Shown here in pieces: positions 8,917-19,849 of a DNA stretch of 64,000 bases. The translations under genes and the position numbers were made by a program. The notes beneath the pieces are model-generated. The model saw only the letters and a program-made list of their open reading frames with translations, was not told the origin of the DNA and made no database searches. The stretch's first letter is position 1. Every line of letters begins with the position of its first letter. The stretch is from Bizionia saleffrena (GTDB lineage Bacteria > Bacteroidota > Bacteroidia > Flavobacteriales > Flavobacteriaceae): positions 62,001 to 126,000 of the forward strand of contig NZ_VSKM01000003.1 in NCBI RefSeq assembly GCF_008086175.1. The letters are read 5' to 3'.

Positions 8917-11343
8917 ATGAAAATTTCTTATAACTGGATTAAGCAGTTTATTAAAACAGACTGGTCACCAGAACAAACAAGCGAATTATTAACAGACTTA
9001 GGTTTGGAGGTTGAAGGTATAGAATTATACCAAAGCATAAAAGGCGGTTTAGACGGCGTTGTTGTAGGCGAAGTACTTACGTGCGTACAACACACAAATG
9101 CAGACCGATTAAAGGTTACAACCGTTAATATTGGCTTAGAGAAGCCCGTGCAAATTGTTTGTGGCGCACCCAATGTTGCTGCTGGGCAAAAAGTACCTGT
9201 GGCGACCATAGGAACGACTTTATATACCGAGGAAGGCGAAGCTTGGACCATAAAAAAAGGAAAAATTCGTGGTGAAGAAAGTCACGGAATGATTTGCGCT
9301 GAAGATGAATTAGGTATAGGGAAATCTCACGATGGTATTATGGTTTTAGACATCGATACAGTTGTAGGAACGCGTGCTGCAGATTTATTTAAGATTGTAA
9401 ACGATCAGGTTTTTGAAATTGGTTTAACCCCAAACCGTGCCGATGCAATGAGTCATTACGGTACGGCCAGAGATCTAAGAGCTGGTTTAGCGCAACAAAA
9501 TATTATTGCCCAATTAAACACCCCCTCTGTAAGTGCGTTTCACGTTGACAATAGATCGTTAAAAATAGACATTGAAATCGCTAATAAAGAATTGGCACCG
9601 CGCTATTGCGGTATTACCATTTCTGATATTAAAGTTAAAGAATCCCCTGCTTGGTTACAACACCGCTTAAAGGCTATTGGTGTAACCCCAAAAAACACTA
9701 TAATTGATGCTACTAATTACGTATTACACGAATTAGGGCAACCACTTCACGCTTTTGATACGGCAAAAATTATAGATAATAAAATTGAAGTAAAAACGGT
9801 TGCTGCCGGAACCCCCTTTACCACTTTAGATGGCGTAGAACGCAAATTGCATGAAGACGACTTAATGATTTGTAATGCCGATGTACCTATGTGTATTGCC
9901 GGTGTTTATGGCGGATTGCATTCTGGTGTTACCGAAAACACTAACTCTATATTTTTAGAAAGCGCGTTTTTTAACCCCGTTAGCATTCGTAAAACAGCGA
10001 AACGCCACGGTTTAAATACCGACGCTTCTTTTAGATTTGAAAGAGGAATCGACCCAAATATCACAGAATATGCTTTAAAACGCGCAGCTTTATTAATTAT
10101 TGAAATTTCAGGCGGCATTATTACTAGCGATATTTCAGATTTTTATCCGAATAAAATTGAAGACCTTCACGTTCACCTTACATTCGATAAAGTAACGAAA
10201 TTGGTTGGTCAAGAGATTCCTGAAGAAACGATAAAAAGTATTTTAACGACTTTAGATTTCAAAATTAATAATGTTACCGAAACAGGATTAGGTTTAACAA
10301 TTCCTGCGTATAGAAACGATGTACACCGCCAGGCGGATGTTATCGAGGAGATTTTAAGAGTGTACGGTTATAATAAAATAGAAACCACGACGAAGCTAAA
10401 CGCGTCTATTTCTAATGCGTCTCGTTTTGAAGACTATAAATTACAAAACATCATTGGTAATCAATTAGCGTCTCAAGGATTTTTCGAAATTATGGCTAAT
10501 TCTCTTACGACTCCAGATTATATAGCTTTAAGCGAGCAGTTAAATGAAGACCATAATGTTACGATGTTAAATCCGTTAAGTAGCGAATTATCGGTAATGC
10601 GTCAATCGCTACTGTTTTCAGGTTTGGAAGCTATTTCTTTTAATATAAATAGAAAACGCACCGATTTAAAGTTATTTGAATTTGGTAAAACTTACCATAA
10701 CTATGGAGATAATAAAGAAGAACTAAAACACTTAACCTTGTTTTTAACAGGTAATAAAACGAGTGAATCTTGGAATAAAAACCAGACACCAAGCGATTTC
10801 TTTTATTTAAAAGGGACCATTATAGCGACTTTAGAGCGCTTAGGAATCTCTAGATTTAAGACTAACCCTTTTAAAAATGATGTGTTTAGCGAAGGCGTAT
10901 TGCTAGAACAAGGTAAAACGAAATTAGTAGAATTTGGAGTAGTTAAAAACGCTATTTTAAAGCATTTTGGAATTTCTCAAGCTGTCGTTTATGCCGATTT
11001 TAATTGGGAGGCTATTATTGACATTGCAAAACGCAATACAATTTCGTTTAAAGCGATACCAAAATACCCTGAAGTGCGTCGCGATTTCGCGTTACTAATA
11101 GACGATAAAGTGCTCTTTGAAGACATACACACTATTTCTAAACAAACAGAAAAGCAACTTTTGAAAAGCGTAAATTTATTCGACGTTTACCAAGGTGAAA
11201 ATTTACCCGAAGGAAAGAAAAGTTATGCCGTAAGTTTTATCTTTCAAGATGAAAACAAAACACTTACTGATAAGCAAGTAGATAAAATCATGAATAAATT
11301 AAAATCTAATTTCGAAACAAAATTAGGTGCCCAACTAAGATAA
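8917..11343 (+). CDS. pheT: Phenylalanine-tRNA ligase beta subunit
   Basis: Large subunit of the heterotetrameric phenylalanyl-tRNA synthetase. The order of domains is complete: an N-terminal tRNA-binding OB domain (about residues 40-150, with LKVTTVNIG and VCGAPNV), B3/B4 editing domain (GRLHAFD-like GQPLHAFD near 272), B5 domain, catalytic-like core, and C-terminal FDX-ACB anticodon-binding domain (YPEVRRDFALLI to the end). The 808-residue length is normal. pheS is not in this window, as is common in Bacteroidetes. A small membrane protein gene follows after 3 nt. Confidence 0.97.
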   Translation: MKISYNWIKQFIKTDWSPEQTSELLTDLGLEVEGIELYQSIKGGLDGVVVGEVLTCVQHTNADRLKVTTVNIGLEKPVQIVCGAPNVAAGQKVPVATIGTTLYTEEGEAWTIKKGKIRGEESHGMICAEDELGIGKSHDGIMVLDIDTVVGTRAADLFKIVNDQVFEIGLTPNRADAMSHYGTARDLRAGLAQQNIIAQLNTPSVSAFHVDNRSLKIDIEIANKELAPRYCGITISDIKVKESPAWLQHRLKAIGVTPKNTIIDATNYVLHELGQPLHAFDTAKIIDNKIEVKTVAAGTPFTTLDGVERKLHEDDLMICNADVPMCIAGVYGGLHSGVTENTNSIFLESAFFNPVSIRKTAKRHGLNTDASFRFERGIDPNITEYALKRAALLIIEISGGIITSDISDFYPNKIEDLHVHLTFDKVTKLVGQEIPEETIKSILTTLDFKINNVTETGLGLTIPAYRNDVHRQADVIEEILRVYGYNKIETTTKLNASISNASRFEDYKLQNIIGNQLASQGFFEIMANSLTTPDYIALSEQLNEDHNVTMLNPLSSELSVMRQSLLFSGLEAISFNINRKRTDLKLFEFGKTYHNYGDNKEELKHLTLFLTGNKTSESWNKNQTPSDFFYLKGTIIATLERLGISRFKTNPFKNDVFSEGVLLEQGKTKLVEFGVVKNAILKHFGISQAVVYADFNWEAIIDIAKRNTISFKAIPKYPEVRRDFALLIDDKVLFEDIHTISKQTEKQLLKSVNLFDVYQGENLPEGKKSYAVSFIFQDENKTLTDKQVDKIMNKLKSNFETKLGAQLR

Positions 11344-11346
11344 ATT

Positions 11347-11547
11347 ATGGAAACAGAACACAATGAAGTACCACAGAAAAAGAAAAATATCTGGGATCTA
11401 ATTTCAGGTATAGCTTTTATTGGCTTAGGAGGTTACCGTTTTTACAGTCACTTTTTAACTGAAGCAACACTGTCAAACCTAAGACTTGTTTTTGCTGCGG
11501 CCTTCCTTGGTTTCGGTATTTATAATTTATATAAATACACGAAGTAA
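11347..11547 (+). CDS. Small two-helix membrane protein
   Basis: A 66-residue protein with a charged N-terminus (residues 1-14) and two hydrophobic segments (about 16-32 and 44-60). It starts 3 nt after pheT and ends just before a terminator, so it is the last gene of a pheT transcript. I do not recognise a characterised family. Coupling to pheT suggests it is real rather than a chance frame. Confidence 0.72.
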   Translation: METEHNEVPQKKKNIWDLISGIAFIGLGGYRFYSHFLTEATLSNLRLVFAAAFLGFGIYNLYKYTK

Positions 11548-11572
11548 AAACAACTTTCGATAACACTATATA

Positions 11573-11610
11573 AAAGTAGTCTGCATAATCTGTAGGCTAC
11601 TTTTTTTATT
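11573..11610 (+). terminator. Rho-independent terminator after the pheT operon
   Basis: A 12-bp stem (11573-11584 with 11592-11603, including two G-U pairs) with a 7-nt loop, followed by a run of T. Confidence 0.72.
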
Positions 11611-11943
11611 TCAGAAAGACACCATTCAACACTTAATTTGCTGTTAATCGCCTTCGTATTCTTTGTTATTATCGCATAAAAAGGTAATCAGATACTACTA
11701 AATTCAACAACCTGTGTAACTGTATTATAAAATGTTGCTGAGGTATACAACGATCCCTATATAAATCATTATCAAAATCAGTGTCTTACATATAAAATAG
11801 AGGCATACTAAAATAGTAATCTATCTATTTTAATTTTTTGAGCCCTATCTATTTTGCAAAACTTTAACTTACAGAAGTTCCTTAAAATTTAATTTGAACA
11901 CTTATTATTTGTACATTTAAATATAACCTAAATACGAAACAGT
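11611..11943. other. AT-rich intergenic region, nothing recognised
   Basis: About 330 nt of AT-rich DNA upstream of the DUF2007 gene. I see no open frame of note, no RNA fold I recognise and no clear TAnnTTTG box. It may hold the promoter of the next gene. Confidence 0.5.
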
Positions 11944-12183
11944 ATGTCAGACTCAGAATATGTAAAAATTTTTACAGGAAATTATATTATCGTTCAAATG
12001 ATTAAGGAGCGTTTAGAAGATATCGGAATTAGTCCGATTATTAAAGACGAAACCGAATCTGGTAGACTTGCAGGATTTGCATCTGCTTTACGCGGACAAC
12101 CAGAAGTTTATGTACATGAAAAAGAACTAAATAAAGCTGTACAAGTGGTAGAGGTGGTTCGTGGAGAGATGGAAAGTAAATAA
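11944..12183 (+). CDS. DUF2007 domain protein (putative signal-transducing protein family)
   Basis: A 79-residue soluble protein. It has the DUF2007 pattern: an opening strand with YVKIFTGNYIIVQMIKERLE, a middle loop, and the closing PEVYVHEKELNKAVQVVE. This is a small ferredoxin-like fold that the family describes as a possible signal-transducing or regulatory domain, with no proven role. It stands alone, with a bidirectional terminator after it. Confidence 0.82.
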   Translation: MSDSEYVKIFTGNYIIVQMIKERLEDIGISPIIKDETESGRLAGFASALRGQPEVYVHEKELNKAVQVVEVVRGEMESK

Positions 12184-12204
12184 TTATGGCTTGATTTTAA
12201 ACAT

Positions 12205-12242
12205 AAAAAAAGCGGCTAAATCTTATTTTAGCCGCTTTTTTT
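12205..12242. terminator. Bidirectional terminator
   Basis: Perfect 16-bp inverted repeat (12205-12220 and 12227-12242, core AGCGGCTAAA), with A and T tracts on both sides. It serves the DUF2007 gene on the plus strand and the fasciclin gene on the minus strand. Confidence 0.88.
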
Positions 12243-12260
12243 ATATACTACATATGCTCA

Positions 12261-13091
12261 CTAGTTTGGCATTACAACGGTATTGATGGTGTGTACCATT
12301 CCATTTGTTTGTGTTTTATCTCCCGAAATAATAGTAGATTTCACACCGTTAGCGCCAATTAAGACAATTTTATCACCGTGTAAAGTTGCTGTAAGTGTTG
12401 TTCCGTTTAAGGTTTTCAAACGTGCTTCTCCGCCGTTGCCATTTACAGCCCTCGTTAACTCGTTTACACCTTGGTTTCCTGGCATAACGTGGTAAGTTAA
12501 CATCTCTTTAAGTGCCTCTCTGTTTTCAGCTTCTAATAGCGTTTCTAACGTTTTTTCTGGTAACGCGTTAAATGCTGCGTTGGTTGGAGCAAAAACAGTA
12601 AACGGCCCTTTTCCTTTTAAAGTCTCTTCTAATCCTACAAGTTTAATTGCGCGTACTAAAAACGTATGATCTTCAGAGTTGTTTAAATAAGCGAAAACAG
12701 TTGTTCCTTCGACAGTTCGGGGAGTTGTTATCTTACTTTTACTAAACATATAAATAGCACTGTTTATTGTAGACGCTTCTGGTTCTCCTTCTGTGTCGTC
12801 TTCTTGTGTGTCTTGTTTGGCATCTTTCAATTCCGCTTTTAAAACCTCTTCATTATCTGTTGCATTATGAGACATTTTTATTTCTTCAGCTTTTGCGTTA
12901 GCCGATGTAGCATCTTCCTCATCTATAGCCGATAGTGAAGCACGACTCATTTCAGATTCAGCGATTTTATTTTCTGATGTCTTATCAGTACGTTCAAGCT
13001 CTTTATTTTGAGCGAAACCCAAACTAATACAACCTACTAGCGCTATTGCCATTGTAATTTGCTTGGTTATTGCTTTAGTTTTTAAATACAT
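12261..13091 (-). CDS. Secreted fasciclin (FAS1) domain protein with acidic linker
   Basis: Exported protein with a signal peptide (about residues 1-27, ending in GFAQ). It is followed by a roughly 90-residue low-complexity segment rich in Glu, Asp, Lys and Ala (about 28-112). The FAS1 adhesion-type domain fills residues 135-276, with the hallmark FTVFAPTNAAFNALP and the closing NGMVHTINTVVMP. FAS1 proteins mediate adhesion to matrix or polysaccharide. The acidic linker may be a spacer from the surface or a stress-related feature; that part is inference. It is a single-gene unit, flanked by its own terminator downstream. Confidence 0.88.
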   Translation of the reverse strand: MYLKTKAITKQITMAIALVGCISLGFAQNKELERTDKTSENKIAESEMSRASLSAIDEEDATSANAKAEEIKMSHNATDNEEVLKAELKDAKQDTQEDDTEGEPEASTINSAIYMFSKSKITTPRTVEGTTVFAYLNNSEDHTFLVRAIKLVGLEETLKGKGPFTVFAPTNAAFNALPEKTLETLLEAENREALKEMLTYHVMPGNQGVNELTRAVNGNGGEARLKTLNGTTLTATLHGDKIVLIGANGVKSTIISGDKTQTNGMVHTINTVVMPN

Positions 13092-13202
13092 AATTTTTAT
13101 TTTTTATTTAATGCTTTACTCTTTAAACGATTACATTTCGATTTTAGATGTTTTACAGCGATTATTTTAACATATTTATCCAAATATAAGATAATTATTT
13201 AC

Positions 13203-13231
13203 AAAAAAAGCCCTGATAGAATCAGAGCTTT
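13203..13231 (-). terminator. Rho-independent terminator after ybiT-like gene
   Basis: Stem 13207-13217 with 13221-13231 (one mismatch) and a 3-nt loop. The T tract on the minus strand is at 13209-13203. Confidence 0.75.
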
Positions 13232-13259
13232 ACTAGTTTATTAAATTGAAAGGTGAAAT

Positions 13260-14921
<1,662 letters not shown>

Positions 14922-14998
14922 TTAGTTCCGTAAGACGAAATAAAACCCAGCTTAATAACTTTAACAACGCCTTAACACGAGAAATCCAAAGCAAAACA

Positions 14999-15006
14999 TA
15001 TTTTTG
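14999..15006 (+). promoter_or_regulatory. -7 promoter box (TATTTTTG) of the thioredoxin-fold lipoprotein gene
   Basis: Matches TAnnTTTG, 24 nt before the ATG at 15031. It overlaps the TTG codon at 15004, which argues against that TTG being the translation start. Confidence 0.5.
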
Positions 15007-15030
15007 TTATCTAAAATATACGTTCTATTA

Positions 15031-16461
15031 ATGACTATTAAAGCCCTACCTCTATTATTAATTTTGACTCTCTTTTTTACCTCTTGTGAAAAAGACGCAG
15101 CGAATAGTAATGTAGACGACAGTGCTTTTTTTGGTGGTGAAATTATTAATCCCTATTCAAATTATCTCGTACTTTCTAAAAACAGAAAATTTATAGACAC
15201 CTTATTTTTGGATAAGAAAAACAGATTTGGTTACACACTCGAGAGTTTAAAACCTGGTATTTACAACTTTTTTGATGGTAGAGAAACCCAAACATTTTTA
15301 TTACAACCCCGCGATAGCTTACGTTTACGATTAAATACTATAGATTTTGATGAGTCGTTAGTGTATACGGGTAAAGGCGCCAAAGAGAATAATTTTCTAG
15401 TTAATTTGTTTCTTCAAAATGAACAAGAAGACAAAGACATCCTTGGTATTAGTCAATTAAATCCAAAAGAATTCGAAAAGAAACTTCACGCTTTAAGGGA
15501 CGCAAAGTTTAATAAATTATCGCGCTTTAAGAAGAAAAACAAACCGTCTGACTTGTTTTTAGAACTCGCTACGGCCGATATTAATTACAAATACTACTCA
15601 AACAAAGAATTATACCCTTTAGCAAATTACAGCAAATCTGAGCGTGATATGTTCGAAAGTTTGCCTGAAGATTTTTATAACTACCGAAAGGATGTTGATT
15701 TTAACAACGATGTATTAAAAGACTACCGCCCCTATAATTCGTTTTTACGTTTTTATGTAAATAATGCCGCATTACAAACCCATTTTAAACATTCTGAAGA
15801 CACCTCTTATAACGAGCATATTTTAGATTACACCTTGGATAAGCTTAATGTTATAGATGACAAAATCCAGAATGAAGAAATAAAAAACGGTCTTCTAAAT
15901 TATAACATTGTACATTTTATAAGCATTACAAAAAATACTGAAGATTACGATGCTCTTTTAGAATCGTTTCAGCAAAAAAGCACTAATACCGAACAAATAG
16001 CACGTGTTACGCGCATTGTAAATTCATACAAACGCTTAAAACCGGGTAAAAAGATTCCTAATTTAAAAATTTTAGATAAAAATAATAATCAACGCACTTT
16101 ACAAGGGCTTATTAATAAGCCAACTGTTATTTATTTTTGGACTAGAACCAATAAAAACCATTTGATTATCGCTCATAGAAGGGCCTCCGATTTACAAAAA
16201 AAATATCCCGAAGTCGAATTTATAGCCTTAAACGTAGATTCTATTTCGTATAAAGAACAAGTACGATTATTGAAGCTATACAACGTAAGAATTAATAACG
16301 AATTCCGTTTCCAATCTGCCTCAGAGGCTATAAAAGTTTTATCTGTAAAACCCATTAATAACGTTTTCATTTTAAATGGAAAAGCAGAGATTGTTAACGC
16401 TAAAGCTAATATGTTTAATATTAGTTTTGAGCAAGAATTATTGGGTGTTATAAATCAGTAA
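15031..16461 (+). CDS. Thioredoxin-fold lipoprotein lacking the CxxC motif
   Basis: Lipoprotein of 476 residues. I chose the ATG at 15031 because it starts the SPII signal directly (LLILTLFFTSC) and because a promoter box covers the earlier TTG. The N-terminal 330 residues resemble the helical and beta regions found before TlpA-like domains in flavobacteria. The C-terminal part (about 345-476) keeps a thioredoxin fold: PTVIYFW, then a helix, VEFIALNVD, and a cis-Pro-like KPINNVFIL. Where FWATWCGPC would be expected it reads FWTRTNKNH, so both redox cysteines are gone. It is therefore probably a binding or chaperone-like protein rather than an oxidoreductase. Confidence 0.8.
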   Translation: MTIKALPLLLILTLFFTSCEKDAANSNVDDSAFFGGEIINPYSNYLVLSKNRKFIDTLFLDKKNRFGYTLESLKPGIYNFFDGRETQTFLLQPRDSLRLRLNTIDFDESLVYTGKGAKENNFLVNLFLQNEQEDKDILGISQLNPKEFEKKLHALRDAKFNKLSRFKKKNKPSDLFLELATADINYKYYSNKELYPLANYSKSERDMFESLPEDFYNYRKDVDFNNDVLKDYRPYNSFLRFYVNNAALQTHFKHSEDTSYNEHILDYTLDKLNVIDDKIQNEEIKNGLLNYNIVHFISITKNTEDYDALLESFQQKSTNTEQIARVTRIVNSYKRLKPGKKIPNLKILDKNNNQRTLQGLINKPTVIYFWTRTNKNHLIIAHRRASDLQKKYPEVEFIALNVDSISYKEQVRLLKLYNVRINNEFRFQSASEAIKVLSVKPINNVFILNGKAEIVNAKANMFNISFEQELLGVINQ

Positions 16462-17262
16462 TTTATTAAGGACAAAGATTGTTATTACTTTAATTTCACT
16501 AAGATCTTTAGCAACCTCTCTATCGTTTTGTTGATTCTCCAAAACTTTAAATACTTAATATTTTCAGTGTTTCTGCCGGATTTTTCACGTAAAACCCTAG
16601 TTTTCTAATGCCTAATACGCTAGACACTATATACTTTTTTGGAAAACCGCTGCTGTATACTTCTCTATGGTTAGCGAATTTGAAAAAGATTTCCTTACCA
16701 CTTTTAATATTTAGCGCAGGCATAATCTCTACTCTAAAGCCCCCCTTTTTAATTAAATTCTCCAACAACTAATCCAACTAGAACAGGTTAATAATAGCCG
16801 AGACAGTGTTTTAACATCCTTTCTTTGGTTTTTGGCAGACCTTTAAGGCTACTTGAATACTAATAAATTTCTCAATAATTTTAGTCCCATAATGCAATCA
16901 CCGTAATTCGCCACTAAGTTCAAGAGAGATTCTGGAGGAGTTCTGAAAATTAAATTTTCTTCTGAGTATTGAAGACTTTGAATTACATCTTAAGTTTTAG
17001 GATTTCTAAACTGTTGCTTTCATTTAACATTCCTTATCGTTATGGTATGCTTCTATTCTCTAGAATAGTCTTACAAATTAAAGTCTTTTAATATACATAT
17101 CTATATTAGCTAAACTGATAAAAAACACCTCAATCATTTTCATCTTAGTAACACCAACTAAAAACACAAATAATACTAAATTTCACTTTCTCTCGTTTAG
17201 ATTAATACAACTAATATCTTCAAAACCACACCTAATTAATTTTTAACAAAAAAACCTATACT
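16462..17262. other. 801-bp gene-poor AT-rich region
   Basis: No supported gene. A 73-codon minus-strand frame (16547-16768) starts only with TTG right after a stop, and I recognise nothing in it; it could be a relic. The rest shows many stops in all frames and no structured RNA that I can identify. Confidence 0.45.
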
Positions 17263-17910
17263 ATGAAACGTATATCGCTAAGTTTTTTAATTATTATATT
17301 TTCTTTTTCTTGCAGTGAATCCGACGATGCCGAAAATCAAACGACGCCAACTGAAGCCAATTTTTACGCATTAACCGTTGGCAATTCATGGGTATATAAA
17401 AATTATAAATACGATGACAATACCGAAAACTATGAAAATACCGGGGTCATCGATTCTTTAAGTATTGTAGATACTCAAGACGTTTCGGGACATCTTTATT
17501 ATAAGTTTAGACGACTAACCACAGGAAATGAAGAACAGATAACGCTTTGTAATTCTAATGGAGAGCATTTTAAACTCCTTAGAGAAAACGAAGGCAATTT
17601 AATAAATGAAGATGGCGCGATTCAGTTTACAAATAACGATTTTGATGAACGCTTAATTGTAGAAAACCAATGGGGTTCTATCTACGAAACTTTAACGGTA
17701 GGAGATTCTCTAATAACCGTTGAAGCCGGCGTTTTTACCAGCATCAACTCCGAACGTTATGCTAAATCACAAGAAGGCGAACCATTTAATGGTTTAGACC
17801 ATTTTTATTACGCAGATGGCGTGGGACTTATCTATGACAGCGCATCGTTTGTAAACGAGACGACACCTAGTATTATAAGACGATTAGACTCTTACAATAT
17901 TCAATACTAG
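17263..17910 (+). CDS. Lipoprotein of unknown function
   Basis: A 215-residue protein with a clear SPII signal (residues 1-17, IFSFSCSESDD), so lipid-anchored at Cys17. The mature part begins with an acidic spacer, followed by NFYALTVGNSWVYKNYKY. This opening (a strand with NSWVYK) is frequent in Bacteroidetes lipoproteins with a beta-sandwich fold. No catalytic motif is visible. It is a single-gene unit before a bidirectional terminator. Function unknown. Confidence 0.8.
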   Translation: MKRISLSFLIIIFSFSCSESDDAENQTTPTEANFYALTVGNSWVYKNYKYDDNTENYENTGVIDSLSIVDTQDVSGHLYYKFRRLTTGNEEQITLCNSNGEHFKLLRENEGNLINEDGAIQFTNNDFDERLIVENQWGSIYETLTVGDSLITVEAGVFTSINSERYAKSQEGEPFNGLDHFYYADGVGLIYDSASFVNETTPSIIRRLDSYNIQY

Positions 17911-17980
17911 TTAAGGAGATAAAGTCTAATTATTTCAACTGATTGTGGCTCAAATCAATTTTTAAAAAAGGTATAAAACA

Positions 17981-18013
17981 AAAAAAGCTTCAGTAATACC
18001 CTGAAGCTTTTTT
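17981..18013. terminator. Bidirectional terminator
   Basis: Perfect 13-bp inverted repeat (17981-17993 and 18001-18013, core AGCTTCAG/CTGAAGCT) with A/T tails on both sides, between convergent genes. Confidence 0.88.
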
Positions 18014-18032
18014 TATAGTCTTATCTGAATAA

Positions 18033-18695
18033 TTAAATCAATGAGTTTCCCTTTTTATAATCTTCTAAAAATTTAGCTAATCCAATATCTGTTAACGGGT
18101 GTTTTAGTAACCCTTCAATCGAGCTTAAAGGACCAGTCATAACATCGGCACCTAATTTAGCACAATCGATTACGTGCATTGTATGGCGCACAGAAGCCGC
18201 TAAAATTTGAGTTTCGAACGCGTAGTTATCGTATATATGTCTTATTTCAGCAATAAGGTTTAATCCATCCGTAGAAATATCATCTAAACGACCTATAAAT
18301 GGAGACACATACGTTGCTCCTGCTTTCGCTGCTAATAATGCTTGTCCTGGAGAAAACACTAACGTAACGTTGGTTTTAATACCTTTATCACTAAAGTATT
18401 TACACGCTTTAATTCCATCTTTAATCATTGGTAATTTCACAACAATTTGATTGTGTAGTTCCGCTAAAGCCTCTCCTTCTCTCACCATTCCATCGTAATC
18501 GGTCGCGATAACTTCAGCACTAACATCTCCATCTACTATTGAGCAGATTTCAACATAATGTTTCATAATATTATCGTGACCGGTAATACCTTCTTTAGCC
18601 ATTAATGACGGGTTTGTAGTAACGCCGTCTAAAACACCTAGATCTTGAGCTTCTCTAATTTGCTCTAAGTTTGCTGTATCAATAAAAAATTTCAT
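18033..18695 (-). CDS. Transaldolase / fructose-6-phosphate aldolase family enzyme
   Basis: Short (220-residue) class I aldolase of the TalC/FSA subfamily. It contains FIDTANL at the start, DGVTTNPSL (residues 23-31), the Schiff-base lysine in VVKLPM (Lys87), and the C-terminal ASVRHTMHV and GADVMTGPL. Members of this size act either as transaldolases in the pentose phosphate pathway or as fructose-6-phosphate aldolases, and sequence inspection alone does not separate the two. A non-oxidative pentose-phosphate role is the more likely in flavobacteria. It is a monocistronic unit on the minus strand, downstream of the SDR gene but 93 nt away from it. Confidence 0.9.
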   Translation of the reverse strand: MKFFIDTANLEQIREAQDLGVLDGVTTNPSLMAKEGITGHDNIMKHYVEICSIVDGDVSAEVIATDYDGMVREGEALAELHNQIVVKLPMIKDGIKACKYFSDKGIKTNVTLVFSPGQALLAAKAGATYVSPFIGRLDDISTDGLNLIAEIRHIYDNYAFETQILAASVRHTMHVIDCAKLGADVMTGPLSSIEGLLKHPLTDIGLAKFLEDYKKGNSLI

Positions 18696-18788
18696 GGTAA
18701 TATATTTAGTAGTGTTTATTTTTAATTGGAGCTAAATTACAATTTATCCCTTGTTTTTAATAAAGAATACATTAAAATCATAATCTAC

Positions 18789-19589
18789 TTACAGTTTGTA
18801 ATGATTTAACAGTAGTTTTTCGTACACCGTATCTGGTAAAATATGTTTCAATACAATTGAAAATTTCTGCATAAAAGCCCCTACTTTATAATGCACTTTG
18901 GGATTTTTGGCATTAATTACTTGATACACCTTCTTGGCAACCTCTATGGGGTCACCACTACTATCTACGTGTTCATCGATATCACTTAACACCGATTTAT
19001 ATTTAGTATATGGAGAATTTGGGTGTACAGTCGCGTGGAAACGTCCAGCAGCAATATTGGTTGCAAAATCGCCAGGGGCAATAGTGGTCATTTTTATATT
19101 AAAATCTTTCACTTCCATTCTAAACGCTTCCGTAATTAGCGCTAAGGCTCCTTTACTCGCGCTATAAATGCCGCGATAAGGCAATCCCATATATCCGGCA
19201 ATAGACGTGATATTAATAATTAATCCACTTCTTTGAATACGCATTTGAGGTAAAACAGCCTTAATAACGTTTATCGGTCCAAAAACATTGGTATCGAAAT
19301 TATGTTGAATTTGGTCGTTAGGGATTTCTTCAATGGGCCCCGTTATACCAACACCGGCATTGTTTATAAGAATATCTATGGTGTTTTCATTTTTTAAAAT
19401 TTCAGAAATGGCTGTAGTAATGCTCTCTGGATTATTAACATCTAAAGCTACAATAGGAAATTTACTATTAGTATAACGCTCTGGATTTCGGCTAGTGCCG
19501 TAGACTTTAAATCCTTTATCGGTTAAAAATTCTCCAATAGATTTTCCGATTCCGGAGGAACCGCCTGTAATTAAAACAACTTTAGACAT
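18789..19589 (-). CDS. Short-chain dehydrogenase/reductase (SDR)
   Basis: Classical SDR of 266 residues with a Rossmann fold. The cofactor motif TGGSSGIG lies at residues 8-15, NNAG near 90, the catalytic Ser in INITSIAGYMG, and the YSASK catalytic Tyr/Lys near 156-160. The residues after the second strand (GTSRNPERY) suggest NADP preference. The substrate cannot be inferred. A -7 box lies at 19620-19613. The gene lies directly downstream of the SRP RNA gene on the same strand. Confidence 0.9.
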   Translation of the reverse strand: MSKVVLITGGSSGIGKSIGEFLTDKGFKVYGTSRNPERYTNSKFPIVALDVNNPESITTAISEILKNENTIDILINNAGVGITGPIEEIPNDQIQHNFDTNVFGPINVIKAVLPQMRIQRSGLIINITSIAGYMGLPYRGIYSASKGALALITEAFRMEVKDFNIKMTTIAPGDFATNIAAGRFHATVHPNSPYTKYKSVLSDIDEHVDSSGDPIEVAKKVYQVINAKNPKVHYKVGAFMQKFSIVLKHILPDTVYEKLLLNHYKL

Positions 19590-19612
19590 ATAAATTTTAA
19601 ACTTTTATGGGC

Positions 19613-19620
19613 CAAAAATA
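19613..19620 (-). promoter_or_regulatory. -7 promoter box (TATTTTTG) of the SDR gene
   Basis: Matches TAnnTTTG on the minus strand, 23 nt upstream of the start codon at 19589. It lies just beyond the SRP RNA terminator tract. Confidence 0.5.
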
Positions 19621-19660
19621 CAATAATTTAAGTGAAGAATGTTACGAGACTTTTGGGCAC

Positions 19661-19762
19661 AAAAAAAGGCAAGCTCCCTACATCACACTGCTACGACTAT
19701 TTACCTTTGCTTCGTTCCCGACCTGGAGGATTCAACAGGAGCTAGTTGTGTAGGACTTGCCG
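19661..19762 (-). ncRNA. ffs: Signal recognition particle RNA, small bacterial type
   Basis: RNA component of SRP that binds Ffh and targets membrane and secreted proteins. Read on the minus strand, the RNA contains the conserved apical core CCAGGTCGGGAACGAAGCA (the GGUC...GGAA...GAAGCA signature of 4.5S-type SRP RNA) followed by AAGGTAAA. The outer ends pair: GGCAAG at the 5' end (19762-19757) with CTTGCC at the 3' end (19673-19668). Further pairing (TCCTACAC with the GTGTGATGTAGGGA side) gives the long rod-like hairpin. A T tract at 19667-19661 ends transcription. It is preceded by a consensus promoter. Confidence 0.93.
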
Positions 19763-19766
19763 GTGC

Positions 19767-19796
19767 AAAGATACAATCTTTTAATACTTTTACAAT
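19767..19796 (-). promoter_or_regulatory. Consensus promoter of the SRP RNA gene
   Basis: TTG at 19796-19794, a 19-nt spacer, and TATCTTTG at 19774-19767 on the minus strand: a full match to the Bacteroidetes TTG-N17-19-TAnnTTTG promoter, with RNA expected to begin a few nt downstream near 19762. Confidence 0.82.
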
Positions 19797-19849
19797 CATT
19801 TTTTAAACTGAATTTTAATAAATATCTTGCTAAAAATATTAAACCAAAA

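Noticed and set aside
15004-15030. TTG start for the thioredoxin-fold lipoprotein
   Set aside because: It overlaps the predicted -7 box and adds residues before a signal peptide that starts properly at the ATG at 15031.
16547-16768. 73-codon minus-strand frame in the 801-bp gap
   Set aside because: Only TTG starts directly after a stop, no recognisable family or promoter; at best a relic.
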